Shown one piece after another: positions 1-11,734 of a DNA stretch of 64,000 bases. The stretch spans positions 216,764,290 through 216,828,289 of the forward strand of contig CM073885.1 of the NCBI GenBank assembly GCA_037176705.1, in the 5' to 3' direction. The notes under the pieces are model-generated. The model saw only the letters and a program-made list of their open reading frames with translations. It searched no databases and was not told the DNA's origin. This DNA is from Molossus alvarezi (taxonomy: Eukaryota > Chordata > Mammalia > Chiroptera > Molossidae). Every line of letters starts with the position of its first letter. Positions within the stretch are counted from its first letter, which is position 1. The translations under genes were made by a program, and so were the position numbers.

Positions 1-70
1 TTATTATTATATTTTTAATTTATCTTTATTGTTGAAAGTATTACAGATGTCCCTCCTTTTTTATTTATTT
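1..70 (-). mobile_element. L1 3'-end fragment, interrupted by a SINE
   Basis: The sequence 'attgttgaaagtattacag' matches, in reverse complement, the 3' UTR end of the L1 copies at 26.8 kb and 52.3 kb in this window. Only the last ~65 bases are recognisable. A Ves SINE interrupts it just downstream. The 5' part is not found after the SINE, so the fragment is short. Confidence 0.6.
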
Positions 71-290
71 TTTTAAATCCTCATCTGAGGCTATTTTTCA
101 ATTTATTATAAGATAGAGTGGTGGGGGAGAGACATCAATGTGAGAGAGACACGTCAACTGGCTGCCTCCAGCACCACCACCAGGCTGCTGATGAACAACA
201 ACCGAGGCACATGCTCTTGACCAGAATCAAACCCACAACTCATTGGTCTGTGGGTTGATGCTCTAATCACTGAACCAAACCTGCCAGGGC
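71..290 (-). mobile_element. Ves SINE (type A 3' end), reverse orientation
   Basis: Read on the minus strand, this is a tRNA-like head followed by the pyrimidine-rich SINE body and a 3' end containing a CCTC-loop-GAGG motif before the A-tail. The flanks 48-64 and 291-307 ('tgtccctcctttttt' against 'tgtctctcctttttt') look like a target-site duplication with one difference. The head is diverged, so the copy is not young. Confidence 0.85.
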
Positions 291-379
291 TGTCTCTCCT
301 TTTTTAAATACAAACACTTCAGACTGGACTTGAAGAGCCTATTAAATGCAAAACCATCTCCCTTCATTAGTTTCATATA

Positions 380-505
380 CAGGGTGGGACAAAAGTAGGT
401 GTACAGTTGTTTGTATGGAAAATAGTACAATAATAAATAAATAATAATTCAAAAATGAACTATTTAGCATAGGCAGAACTATAAATCTACTTTTGCCCCA
501 CCCTG
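380..505. mobile_element. mariner-type MITE (126 bp)
   Basis: The element starts 'cagggtgggacaaaagtagg' and its other end, reverse complemented, starts 'cagggtggggcaaaagtag'. The two ~20-bp terminal inverted repeats therefore differ at about one position. A TA dinucleotide flanks each side (378-379 and 506-507), the target duplication of the Tc1/mariner superfamily. There is no room for a transposase, so it is a non-autonomous copy that depended on one encoded elsewhere. The interior is A/T-rich. Confidence 0.85.
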
Positions 506-507
506 TA

Positions 508-1229
508 GTGACTCCTAAAGACTGGTGAAATTGAACCATACCTTTTTCCTGAAGTGAGTACGAGCTTTAATGCAGCAGTGTCATTGATTTTAAAGGTTCC
601 TCCCTCCCCAGAAGGATCCCTTCATTAAGTACCTGCTGAATTGTACTTTGCTCAATTTCAGCTTAAACAGCTTCTCCTTTTCACATTTGCCTATATCATG
701 TCCCTGTTCAGCGCAATGATATGTAAATGTCCCCCACTGGGGGCCGTATAATGCTCCATAACATCCACATACTGCCCTCTCTAGTCTTTCTTACTACTAC
801 AACATTGAACTCTTGTGTGAAGTGTAAGCTCGGGTAGATTTTTTTATTCATAATGAAATTCTGTACTGCACCTAGCACAATACCTGCAGGCTATATACTT
901 AATTTTAAAAGTCATTAACCTAAGTTGATAAATAGGGCAAAATATTGTGCAATCTCTAGATAAATACTATTTTTAAATTGGATTTTAAATTAAAACTGTT
1001 TATTTTATGTAGCTAAATATGTTATGATGAATATTAATTTTACAGTGACATTTAAGTTATAGATATGATGTCATATCTGCATAGATATAAATAATTAGTT
1101 GTAACAATATGCTTCGATGATCCAAAAAAAAAAGAAGTCTTGAAACATACACCTCTGCATAAAAAAATTATTTAAATTTATGTAATTCATTTGTTGTTAT
1201 ATTTAGCAGATATTAAAATTTTATATCTA
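508..1229. other. Unique AT-rich DNA
   Basis: I see no coding frame, RNA gene or recognisable repeat here beyond short A/T-rich runs. Confidence 0.5.
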
Positions 1230-1480
1230 GCCCTGGCTGGTTTGGCTCAGCGGTTAGAGCATTGGCCTGTGGTCTGGAGAGACCTGGGTTCAGTTCCCGC
1301 TAAGGGCACGTACCTCAGTTGCAGTTTGTCCCCGGGCCTGGTTGGGTCATGTGGGTGGCAGCCACTAGATGTGTCCCTTTCACGTCGATGTTTCTCTCTC
1401 TGTCTCTTCCTCTCTCTCCCTCCCACTCTATCTAAACAAAAACCGAAAAATGTCCTCGGGTGAGGATAAAAAAAAAAAAA
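1230..1480 (+). mobile_element. Ves SINE (type A)
   Basis: This is a full-length copy of about 250 bp. The tRNA-like head has an A box (tggctcagcgg) and a B-box-like 'ggttcagttcc'. A CT-rich body follows, then the terminal 'cctcgggtgagg' and an A-tail. RNA polymerase III transcription would start at the head. The short open frame through it is incidental. Confidence 0.93.
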
Positions 1481-2330
1481 TTATGTGTATAGTGACAAAA
1501 TAACCCCAATAAATTTAAATAATGGGCACAGCATATGTGTTTATGTATCACTTTAATAATTGCACTAATATTCAAAATATATTCATTGGAATTTGTAGAG
1601 CAAAGTAATTGATGATATTCTCCAATGATAAACTGCAGAAGTTGTCACTTTCTATACACAGGGGGCCACTAATCAATCTTGAGTAACCCTCTGAGACAGA
1701 ATATAAGCAATGTGCACACAGGAGGGAAATAATAATTCACCAGAAAATAGACAGAGAAAAAACAGACTACATTTAAACAAATACAATGGGTATTATAGGT
1801 GATAGGTAGTGTCACTACTGGAGTTCACTTTGGGAGAATTATGAAATTCCCAGGACTGACTCTGAAACATGATTCCATGTGTTTCCCGGCACTCTGGAAG
1901 AAAATATATGAAGATGTATTTGGGACTGCAGCTAAAGTAGCCACTGGCAATGGAGATACTCTGAGTATTACTCTGTTTTCATTGGCTAATCAGTATTAAA
2001 CTCTGAGCATGAGGTGGGATTACTTTGCCCAAGCGATGGTTGGGCAAACAGGAGGCTTATTAAGAGGAAAGAGGGGTTAGCGTGGTTGGGTAGGCAAGCA
2101 ATGCTGCCTGCTAAAACAACCTGGTCTCAGACTACTTATTGTTCCAAGTCACATCTTCTGGCAGTCCTGAGACACACACTTACATGCTTCCAGGATCCTA
2201 GCCAGATCTAAAGGACGTACCAATTCCCTAGCATGCTGCAAATTAGAGCTGGCTTCATGGGTGTACCTGCCAGCATTCACACAGTGCTCTGGACACAGAA
2301 AAGTCTGTCTTGCACTCGATTTACTTACTT
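1481..2330. other. Unique DNA, no gene recognised
   Basis: Short open frames at 1799-2211 lack any recognisable domain. No repeat family is evident. Confidence 0.45.
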
Positions 2331-2640
2331 TTTATTGTGGTAAAATATACATAACATAAAACTGACCATTTTATCATGTTTAAATGTACAATTCACTGGC
2401 ATTAAGGACATTTACATTGCTGTGCCACTATCCCCATCTACCATTACCAGACCTGTTCCATCATTCCAAACTAAAACTTATTACCCTTTATAAATAAACT
2501 CTCCATTCTCCCCTCCCCAAACCCTGGTAACCACTAGTCTACTTTCTGTCTCTAAATCTGATGACTCTAGGTGCCTTATATAAGTGGAATCACAATACCT
2601 ACCATTTTCTGCATATGTGGTCTAATGGTTTACTGTCACT
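2331..2640 (-). mobile_element. Ancient L1 (L1M-type) 3'-end relic
   Basis: The stretch 'ttttattgtggtaaaatata' through the 'gtgccttatataagtggaatc' region is the reverse complement of the widely shared old mammalian L1 3' region. It is diverged and carries no open frame, so it predates bat-specific activity. DNA from 2641 to about 2900 is not clearly assignable. Confidence 0.75.
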
Positions 2641-3005
2641 GCCTTGAAATTCTTAATTTTAGAACAAGAGCCCCCTCTACCCACCCATTTTTATTTTATA
2701 CTGGGCCCCTCACAAATTATGTAGCTGATTCTACTGTGAATATTTATAATTCCTTACTTATCTATTTCTTCTCTGCACCAAAAACACCTCCATGTCCTTT
2801 TGAGTTCTACTTAAATTCCATCTCTTATGTAAAATGAAGAACAGATACTATGGCCATCACACTCCTTAGGATGTTTGTATTTTGCTCAGTGATGGCTCTC
2901 TACACACTGCATTGAGAGCCTTTCTTTTTAAATCTGACTTCCATGCCAGAGGAAATGTCTGTGCTGCACTTATCCTTGTATCCTGTGTTCCTGGTCTAGC
3001 TCCTG

Positions 3006-3374
3006 TGCTATGTATTGAATTGTGTTCTCCCAAAATGTGTACATTGAAGTCCTGAGCCCCAAGGTGGTGATATTTGGGGAGAGGACTTTGGGAGGTAATT
3101 ATGTTTAGATGAGGACATTGGGGTGGGATTGGGGGTCATGGTGGGATTCGCGTTCTCATAAAAAGGGAAACCAGAGAGCCTGCTGTTGTTCTCTTTCTGC
3201 CACATTGCTGAGGCACTGAGAAGGCAGCCACCTGCAAGTCCAGAAGAGAGTCCTCACACAAAATGATCGTGCCAGCACTGACCTCGGCTTCCAGAAAGTA
3301 TGAGAATATAAATGTCTGTTGTTTAAGCCTCCTAGTCTGAGATTTGGTTACAGCAGCCTGAGAAAAGTAAGGCA
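3006..3374 (+). mobile_element. Solo LTR, MaLR-like endogenous retroviral relic
   Basis: The element begins TG ('tgctatgtattgaattgtg') and ends CA, as LTRs do, over about 369 bp. Internal wording ('ggtggtgatatttgggga', 'ctgttgtttaagcctcc', 'ggttacagcagcctgag') resembles mammalian MaLR/MLT-MST LTRs. No internal retroviral genes are present, so it is a solo LTR left by recombination. The exact subfamily is uncertain. Confidence 0.65.
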
Positions 3375-3669
3375 ACTTGATACATAGTGAGTACTCTGAA
3401 ATGTTCACCAAATATAAAAATGGATGTATGCACCCCTAATGGGTCACTCTGGACATTGTTATTGGACTTTGAATTTAACATTTGCTGAGGGGAAAACAAC
3501 AGAATTTTCCATCAAGAAATGTGATAGTTTGGGTGATCTAGAAACTATCGTCAGGAACTTGATACAGTCACTGAAATTGTGAAGTGTAACTTAGTGCTGA
3601 TATTCTCAGGCAAGTGTGACCCAAGTCTTAGATTCTATGTGTTAAGTCATCCAACAGGCTTGCCCTACT

Positions 3670-3883
3670 CTTTTTTTTTTTTTTAATTAAGATTTTATAT
3701 TAATTTTTAGAGAGAAAGGAAGAACAGGGGGACAGAGAGAGAGAAATATGGATGTGAGAGCAAAACATTGATTGGCTGCCTCCTGCACATCGATTCCATA
3801 ACCTGGGTATGTGAATTGAACCAGCGACCTTCCCATGGTACACATGGGATGACGACCAACCAATTGAGCTACACTGGCCAGGG
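3670..3883 (-). mobile_element. Ves SINE (type B), reverse orientation
   Basis: A T-run at 3671 (the A-tail on the minus strand) is followed by the purine-rich body and the inverted tRNA-like head ending 'actggccaggg'. The flanks 'tgccctact' (3661-3669) and 'tgtcctact' (3884-3892) are a likely target-site duplication with one change. Confidence 0.9.
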
Positions 3884-4214
3884 TGTCCTACTGTATCTGA
3901 TTCTGGAAATCTCTAGCTCCTTTCCTTTGAAATAAGCCTGTATTACTTGTTTGTATCTTTCATGTCCACCTTGTATCCTTATCTGGAGACCTAGAACTAG
4001 ACCCCAAAAGGATGGCTAAATAGGCTTTCAGGTTTATAGTATCACAAACACACATATCAGAAAAGTGAATGATAATGTTTAAATGTTGAAGAAAATGTCC
4101 TCAAATGGGAGCCTTTTGACATAACTTAATTCCTTGCCACATCCCAACAAGTAAACTGAATAAAAGCTCTCCAAGTAGGAGGTTAGAATGGTACTATGCA
4201 AGGAGCCTGTCGTA

Positions 4215-4345
4215 GGGAGTGGGAGTCATTTGTTTCTGGCCTACTGGCCATGCTACTACCTGTGATGTATCTCTGGAATTGAAGCTCTCTGAGCTTCGGT
4301 TTCCTCGTCTGTCAACACAAAAGGATTTGGTGAGGTGAATCCCCC
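4215..4345 (+). mobile_element. MIR SINE relic
   Basis: The segment 'tctgagcttcggtttcctcg' followed by 'tctgtcaacac' corresponds to the MIR core region (consensus-like 'cctcagtttcctcatctgta'). It is old and diverged. Confidence 0.6.
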
Positions 4346-5520
4346 TGAATTATGAAAACTTCAAAAGTCGCTGAACTCCCCAACTTCCCTCCAATCTAAA
4401 TACTAAGTGCAAGCAGAAAATAAATAAAAAGGAATTTTTCTCATTGCTAGAAATCAACCATGACATTATAAATATAACATTTATTAATATTATATTTATA
4501 ATATATATTTATATACACAAATATATATCACTTATATATAATTTATAAATTTATAATGATGTTATAAATATTGCGAGATAATTCACTATGTGTGACCAAA
4601 AAAAAAAAATGTACTGAATTTTAAGCTGTGACTCCTCCAGGGAAGTAAGGCACCATGACCTTTAGTTGAACTACTGCTTGGACATGTTATTTTTTAAAGG
4701 ACATGATAGAGTATATATACTTGTGTTAATTACTCTTTTTTGCTATTCTTTTAAGTCACCTAATAGGCTTGTTCTAGTGTTTCTGTTAGATCCTTTCCTA
4801 TGGAATGAGACTACCTCACTGGTTTGTGTCTTTGCTGTCAACTTTGTGTTCTCATTTGGAGACCTATGACAAGTAAACGAGCCTGGCCGGTGGGGAGACT
4901 TACATAAAATGAAATGCTATAGTGCTGGGAATTCTTCTTTAATTTTAACTTTAAACTCGATCTTTCGGTTGCATGACTGACCACCTTATTATTACCTGTA
5001 CTAAGAAAGGTCCCATCGATACTGAATGTCTTAGGTCCACAGACCAAAAACAAATGCTGGCATTGTGTGGCATGGTATAATCTGTCAAGGAAATGCATAG
5101 GCATTGACAACCATTTCTTTCCGAAGGAAGGGAGTTTCACAAGAATGAAAATGCATGTCTATCATGTCTCCTTTTTACTGTACATTATATTATATCTATT
5201 ATACCTTGCTGACAGTGACTTTTTCTCATTTTCCTTCTATTTTTTTGGAATAAATTTTGATAATATTATCCATACTTTTTATCTTTATTAAGCATAATAC
5301 AATGGGTCTTAGATTCTTAATCTTTAAACAATGAACAAAAGTAACTTATAACAAAATTAGTCTTTACAGCATCTGTGGGTAGCCATAATCTTTATTTTTG
5401 ATTGGAGGTTCAAAGTAAAGTTTCAAACTATTTTTTTGATAGGTACATTGAACAACACTTTAAAAAAATACTTTAATTTTTCTCATTTCTAGCATATCCT
5501 CATACCTTAATTCTTTATGC
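4346..5520. other. Unique DNA with an AT-rich block
   Basis: Positions 4460-4580 are nearly pure A/T with many TATA and ATAAA repeats and short palindromes. The open frames at 4666-5291 show no domain I recognise. The rest is unique. Confidence 0.45.
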
Positions 5521-5723
5521 CAGGGATCAGTGAACTTTTTCTGTAATAGGCCAGATAGTACATATTTTATATTTTGTTAAAATTAGTTAACTTTGCCATT
5601 TAGCATAAAAGCAGCCATAGACAATATGTAAACAGATAAGCATGGCTGTTCTCCAATAAAATTTTATCTACTAAACAAACAGCAGCTGGATTGGCCCACA
5701 GGCGATTACTTTGCAGACTCCTG
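5521..5723. mobile_element. Ancient hAT-type non-autonomous DNA transposon (MER-like)
   Basis: It begins 'cagggatcagtgaacttttt' and ends '...gcagactcctg', giving imperfect inverted ends of the CAGGGGTC type. The interior ('gggccagatagtaaata'-like, 'gcagccatagacaatatgta', 'ttccaataaaa'-like) matches a widespread old mammalian hAT MITE. Orientation and exact name are uncertain. Confidence 0.75.
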
Positions 5724-5784
5724 CTCTACCCTATTCTATAAATGGTATTGCACAAATCATAAATATAGGATGATTTGTTGATTT

Positions 5785-5890
5785 AGAACAACCTTTTCCA
5801 TCAACTATGTCACTTTGGGCATGTCTCTTCCCCTATCTGAGCTTCCTGGTTTGTAATTTGAAGGCATTTGCTTTAGGTGAGTGTTTTCAA
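5785..5890 (+). mobile_element. MIR SINE relic (weak)
   Basis: The words 'gtcactttgggcatgtctct' and 'tgagcttcctggtttgtaat' follow the order of the MIR core but are strongly diverged. Confidence 0.4.
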
Positions 5891-6264
5891 ACCCTGATAT
5901 TTCTATAGTCCTTGAGCATGTCCTTGACAAAGACGAATAAGCTAAACACTGAAACTTGTGAACAGTTTTATTAAATCTTAGAAAAATCTTTTTTTAATAA
6001 AATGTTTTATTTTAAATTGCTTTCCTTTGAAGAGCAAACTTTTAGAACCACTAAATAAAATTTTTGAATGATTCTAAATGAAATACTCTCTTCAGCCATA
6101 GCTGAATTTTTAATACTGTAAAGGAAGGGCTTAAGGATGAGCTGGCTGTGGTCTATGCTCCCCCCTGAAAGGCCAAGGCTAAGACTCTGTTCTGCCCAGC
6201 CAGGCAGATAGCCTCTTCCTTCCTCTCGACCTCCTACCTGTACCTCTGAAAAAGAGAGTGAGCC

Positions 6265-6367
6265 GCCCTGGCCACTTTGGCTCAGCGGTTAAGTGTCAGC
6301 CTGCAGACCAGAGAGTCCCAGATTCGGTTCCCACTAGGGGCATGCACCACCAAAAAAAAAAAAAAAA
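6265..6367 (+). mobile_element. Head-only Ves-like SINE (tRNA-like part plus A-tail)
   Basis: About 87 bases of tRNA-like head run from 'gccctggccactttggctca' to 'gggcatgcaccacc', and a 16-base A-run follows at once. The usual body and 3' end are absent. Flanking 'gagagtgagc' (6254-6263) and '...cagtgagc' (6380-6387) may be a target-site duplication, which would make this a complete insertion and not a later deletion. The head carries A-box- and B-box-like sequences. Confidence 0.75.
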
Positions 6368-9300
6368 GAGAGAGAGAGACAGTGAGCTTTCAGAAAAATA
6401 TGAACCATTATGTTCTTCTGAACATTCTAAGGATTATTAGTGGCCACCGTACATGACAATTGAGGAAGTACTTCAATAATTTGTTATGTTGGCAATAATC
6501 TAGAATTCTTATTAACAACCGGGAATGCCGAGATGATTTGCTTTTCATGGTATATTTGTTTTCTTTGTGTATTAGTGAATTTATGTGAAGTTTCTTCCAG
6601 GAAACATACAATTTCTATTTCTATCAGAATATGAAATTATCCAATTATCAGAGGAGCATATTTAACAAAAGGTCTAAGACCTCCAAACTCTCTGCAGTTA
6701 CCTGTGATGGTGAAGTTGAATAAGTAAGAGCTCATGGTTGTTAGACTACTACTATCTGATGAATGTCTGCTGCTACTTTTGATACTAACACGGGTCATAA
6801 AAATCTGTTGTCTAGCAAATTACTATGGTATTACCTGAGAGGAAGCTGAGGGCAGCTGTGAAAACATAAATGAGCATGTAAAAAAATTAAATAACCTGCT
6901 TATTTTATCTTTACATTTGTTATTGATTTTAATTCTAAGAATAAGTCACAGGATAAAGAGGACTTAGCAGTCATTAACATATATTAAACTTGGGATCAAT
7001 TTTGTTTGGGGAAATTTATCTTAGCTTCTAATAAAATGCCAAATTTTAATAAAAGTTAAAAATGTAAATCTATTTTTGAGTGTTATTTATTTTGGCTAGA
7101 TGGCAAAGAGGTAAAGCAGGGGAGTGAAGGTGGCCGTTAGTTACAGGGTGGCTATTTGCAGCAGAGAGAAAACAGGAGGGAGGAAAAGCAGATTCTAGAC
7201 CTTTAACTTATGGAAGAGAAATTTTATTCCAGATTCAGTGTTCTGTGGGGTAGCTCTTTCTCCAGAAACGCACTTTCTGTGGGGAAAACTGCATGTGACA
7301 ATCAGTATTTCAGCTGTTTTCAGCCGAGTTCTACTTGTATGAAACTCCAGATGAGCTGGAATGTCAGAAATAAAAATTGTTCCATAAACATGCACAAAAT
7401 TCAACTCCTACTTTATAATTCTAAGGATTACAGAATTTCATAAAGCAAGATTACTCTAAGGATGCCTATATTAAGAACAGTACAATTTTTGTATAATTAA
7501 TCATTTCATACATTAAAATCTGTTGGGAAATAGCATAAGAAATGAATTACAATGACCCCAGTGGAATACATAATGTCAACTATATTTCACTATTCACATT
7601 TTGTTCATTTCAAGTTAGACAAAGGATATCCTACTGCATTCATTAAATGGAACTCTTTGCCAACCATAACTTTAATACAGCTACAATTAAATAATAGTAG
7701 ATGTTCATAATGATGTCTCCAAGGAACTAAAAAACCCCTAAATGCTTTTAGAAGCGTAGAACATTTAAATTAGGAGATCTGATGTGGTTTTACTTTTGAG
7801 TACAATGTAATGATTCAATTATAGTAGCCTACTAAAAAACATTAAACTGTTTTTTGTCACACATATTAGCCTAAGATCATACTATTTTATGGCCATTGTA
7901 ATCTAGATAGAATGTTTTCAACAGCTAAGTGAAAAATGTTATAAATAATAGCTTGCATTAATATAGTGTTTATAAAAAGCAGGCATATATAGTGAAAATG
8001 ACACTCTGAGACAGACATGATCTTCTCTGATTTGCACACTAGGGATCTGAGGACCAACCCGCCCAGGGCTGGCTGCAGAGCTGAGCTGAACTGAGCAGGG
8101 TCTTGCTCTAGCACCTATGCCTCCACTCTTCACCAGGGTGCAATGATGTCTTAAGAGCTTCCTTTCAGTGAGTAAGAGTTCACATTGATGTTTTTTTTTC
8201 AGTAGTTCCATGGTTTTTCATTCTGTTCTCTACATTATTAAACATGTTTAAAGAGAAACATATCAAACCATAGAGAAAAAAAACAAACTGTAATTAAGAC
8301 ATTATTTTCAGGAAATATTGCTTCTTATACAATAATATAATAGGTATTATTATACAAATTTGGTCGCTGAGCAAAGCATAAATCAATCAGTACAATTAAA
8401 AATAAATTATTCTCCCATGAAATTAAGAAGAAAAAAAGCAAGATTTGATTTTTTTTAATGGCCAGTTTAGCTGAAATAATTACAGGCAATGAAAACTCAG
8501 GGGAAAAAAGCCTTATTCTGATGGTATCTTGCATATATAAAATCCTAAAACCATGGCACAGTCTAGTAAAATGTATCCTAAGAATGGAAAATTAAACCAA
8601 GTCATAAGGTCTATTAAAATAAGCATGGTGATTTTTAAACTGTTATTTAAAAGAAGTCATTTTCACATTTTAAGGAGGAAAGAGGACTCAACTAACATAA
8701 TACATATGATTTACATTTCTCAATTTTAAGAAGAAATTATAGTGTTGAGACAGACATTTAAACTTTTTTTCAAAAATGGCGTTTTAAAGAGAAGAATGAT
8801 ATTCAATATGTCTTTTCAATAATTTTTATAATGCCTGAATTGTGGTATCAAATATGTTACTCATATATAATTGATATTTATCACATTGTGAATTTTCAAC
8901 ATAATATGAATTGTGCTTATTGAAATTATATTATTCACATAGAAGATAACTTTCAAACTCTTTTCTCTTTTAAAAATAACTCAGATAAGTGGATTTTAAA
9001 ATCCCATCAGTGAATTGTAGGAAATATTTAATTTTCTATAATCTGAAAATATATTTTATTATTATTTTTGTGTTGAATGAATGCAAATATTTTTGTCTCA
9101 TTAATATGCATGAAAGTGAAAAGTGCATGTGTACTCACATGTATGTATATGTAAACTACTTGCCTTTTTTTTCAAACCATTTCAAAAAAATTATTCATTG
9201 TTAGGAATTAATAGTACCAGTTTCTTTGGTATGAAATTACATCAATGTCCTTGATGAACAAATTACCTTTTACATACGTACGTCACATGTATAGTCTCGA

Positions 9301-9374
9301 CTGCCCAATAATTAGAACTTGCAAACAAAACAACATATTCTTGATCTTTGTTTCATTCATAGTATTATAGTTCT
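6368..9374. other. Unique AT-rich DNA
   Basis: About 3 kb without a repeat I can name. The open frames (for example 7195-7443 and 7887-8211) are short, occur in several frames and lack recognisable domains. No splice-flanked exon is convincing. Confidence 0.45.
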
Positions 9375-9560
9375 CAATATATTTTATTTATTTGTTCACT
9401 TGTTTATGGTCCATCTCTCCCTGTGGAGCACTGAGTTTCATGATGAGCAGAGACTGATGTCAATCCCAAGTGTCATTATCAGCAGCTAGCATTTACCAGG
9501 CACATGACGGATACTGAATAAATGTAAGTTTATTAAATAAGTGAATAAATAAACTAACAT
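9375..9560 (+). mobile_element. L2 LINE 3'-end relic
   Basis: 'ttgttcacttgtttatggtc', a 'gagcactgagtttcatgatgag' region, 'catttaccaggcacatg' and 'ctgaataaatgtaa' followed by 'aataagtgaataaata' follow the order of the L2 3' end, which normally closes with a 'tgctcaataaatatttgttg'-like string. Confidence 0.6.
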
Positions 9561-10141
9561 GGAGAACATAGAAAATGAATGATTAAATTTTAATAGCAAT
9601 CTCAGGCATATTTGGTTTTGTGAAAGGAAAACCATGTTGCTTAAAAATAATTTGGATACAATAAAATATTTTTATCACAAAATGTTTATCATAATTTAAT
9701 AAATCAGTAAAATAAACTATAACATGGAATTGTACAGAAAATAGTCTGAATAATTCTAATTTTCCAAAATGCTTTTACTATTGTTAATGTTACTAAAGCA
9801 ACCACAATCCATGATGATATGAGTTAAAAAGAAAAAAAAGCTTTTAAAAGAAAATTTATGTAAATTGACTAACTTGAAAACAATGTTCCTACGGACAGAA
9901 TTATAATAGTACTTGAATATTGCAAGAGGCAAAGTGAAGTGCCTTTTCCTTTTCAAATGAAATATACATATTTGAACATCTGAGCTATAAGGATTATAAA
10001 ATACCAATGAATAAAGAAAGAAAATGCTTGCTTAATGGCAAAGTATTAAAACAGAAGAAATGCATACAGCTAGGAATCCTACCACATATATGATTCTTAT
10101 TAATATGTAATGCTTAAAGTTATCAACTACTAATTTCTAGA
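9561..10141. other. Unique AT-rich DNA
   Basis: Nothing recognisable. The minus-strand frame at 9756-10007 is low-complexity Lys/Phe/Ile-rich sequence. Confidence 0.45.
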
Positions 10142-10151
10142 CATATTCTTT

Positions 10152-10258
10152 TTTTTTTGGTACGTGCCCTTAGCGGAAACCGAACCTGGAACTCTCTGGT
10201 TGGCAGGCCGACACAGTTTGGCTCCAACTGCTGAGCCAAACAGGCCAGAGCAACTAAC
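10152..10258 (-). mobile_element. Head-only Ves-like SINE, reverse orientation
   Basis: On the minus strand a tRNA-like head of about 90 bases ends 'aagggcacgtacc' and is followed directly by an A-run. This is almost the same end point as in the head-only copy at 6265. A perfect target-site duplication 'catattcttt' lies at 10142-10151 and 10259-10268, so the insertion is complete and the short form was what integrated. Confidence 0.85.
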
Positions 10259-10268
10259 CATATTCTTT

Positions 10269-11734
10269 AATTCATAATTTACATTTCATATTTATGTATC
10301 TTTTGAAATATTTGCATTGAATCTCCTGGAATTTATATAATTTTTTAGCCAATACTAGATTTAAATACAATTACTAAGGCATATATTATGTGACACTATA
10401 TCAGCTACTTCATATATAATAAATTATAAAATAACAACAGAGTTTACTATTCTTATCTACTAATCTGGCCACATTCAATAAGGACAAAATCAACACTTTT
10501 TTGTATTTTGAAATTAATTTAAAAAGATAATCCTAGTGACTATAACAATTTAAGATGTCAAATGCTGGGCCAATTGATGTGAAAATAATGTTATTTTATA
10601 ATTAATTTAAACAACACTACTCTAATGTAGGAAGCAACTGTATTTTATGAATAGCCCTACAACTGATCATACTTCTTTTAAGCGTTCTAATTTTAATATG
10701 TTAACAATCTAAATATCATCTTCCTGTCATTAATGGAAATGGTGAGGGTCTATACTTATTTTAAACCTAGATAATCTCTAAAACATTTTGTGCTAAAGTA
10801 ATAAGTGAACATAATTCTTTAGTATGTTTGGTGAGAAAAAAAAATGATTTATAAGTCTACCTATTCTTGGCATTTATTTCATTGAAAATCAAACATTAAT
10901 CAAATAATTTAATTTAAATACTTATAAAAAGATCATGCAGCCATGGTCAATATATTACTTAATAATAGACAAATCATTAATTTCTTCTAGAACAATACTA
11001 AATAATTTAAATCCCATGTACTAAATAATTAATTATATATGCTGAAAATGTCATCATTATGTTTTTGTCCTTTGAATAAGTCCCACGGCCTTAAAGAAAT
11101 TCATTTTCCAGGTCCCTGGGCTACTTCAGACATTTGACAAGTTTATCCAAGTAGAAAAAAATTACAGACCTTAAAGGAGGAAAAGCAAAATATAGAACTA
11201 TTTCTGTTTCAAAAATGTAAAGACACGTGATATTTTGAAATACTCTACCAAGGAAATTATTTTATAAGTTTTAAGGTTTGAGCAAACTATAAAAGGTATG
11301 TCTCTAAGCAAGCCCTTAAAAGAAAATAATAATTATTAGAAAGACTGGCTTATAGTTGCAGTGTAGGGTGTGTGTGTGTCATGTATTTTAGCAAATCTAG
11401 TACTTGTACAGTTGCATTATTAAAATATTTCCCAAATTTCAAAATATTGCATCACCTAATTTGGTAGGTTTCTTTTTTTATTTCCTAAGAAATTGTATTT
11501 GTAATTTTGAATCTGGATTATTACCTACTATCACTGAATTGTACATATTGAAGTGGTAGTTATTAGGGTTTTTGCTATTAAAATAATAAACTTATATCTT
11601 TTATTTGCCTTGAAATTAACAAAATATGATTAAATATTATGAGCATATATTTGCTACTAATGCCTTTTCTAAGTCATCCTAAATCATAGTACTTCTGAAA
11701 CTCGTTATTTCAGAATTTACTTAAAGACTGTAAT
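10269..11734. other. Unique AT-rich DNA
   Basis: About 1.5 kb of very AT-rich DNA with no repeat or gene that I recognise. A short TG run sits near 11369. Confidence 0.45.

Noticed and set aside
1240..1300. tRNA-like sequences with A and B boxes (here and in every Ves head)
   Set aside because: They sit at the 5' ends of SINEs with A-tails and target duplications, and do not fold into a full cloverleaf with a proper acceptor stem; no genuine tRNA gene was found.
4440..4580. AT-rich block as a possible matrix-attachment region or replication origin
   Set aside because: Composition alone does not support either; no diagnostic motif set was seen.
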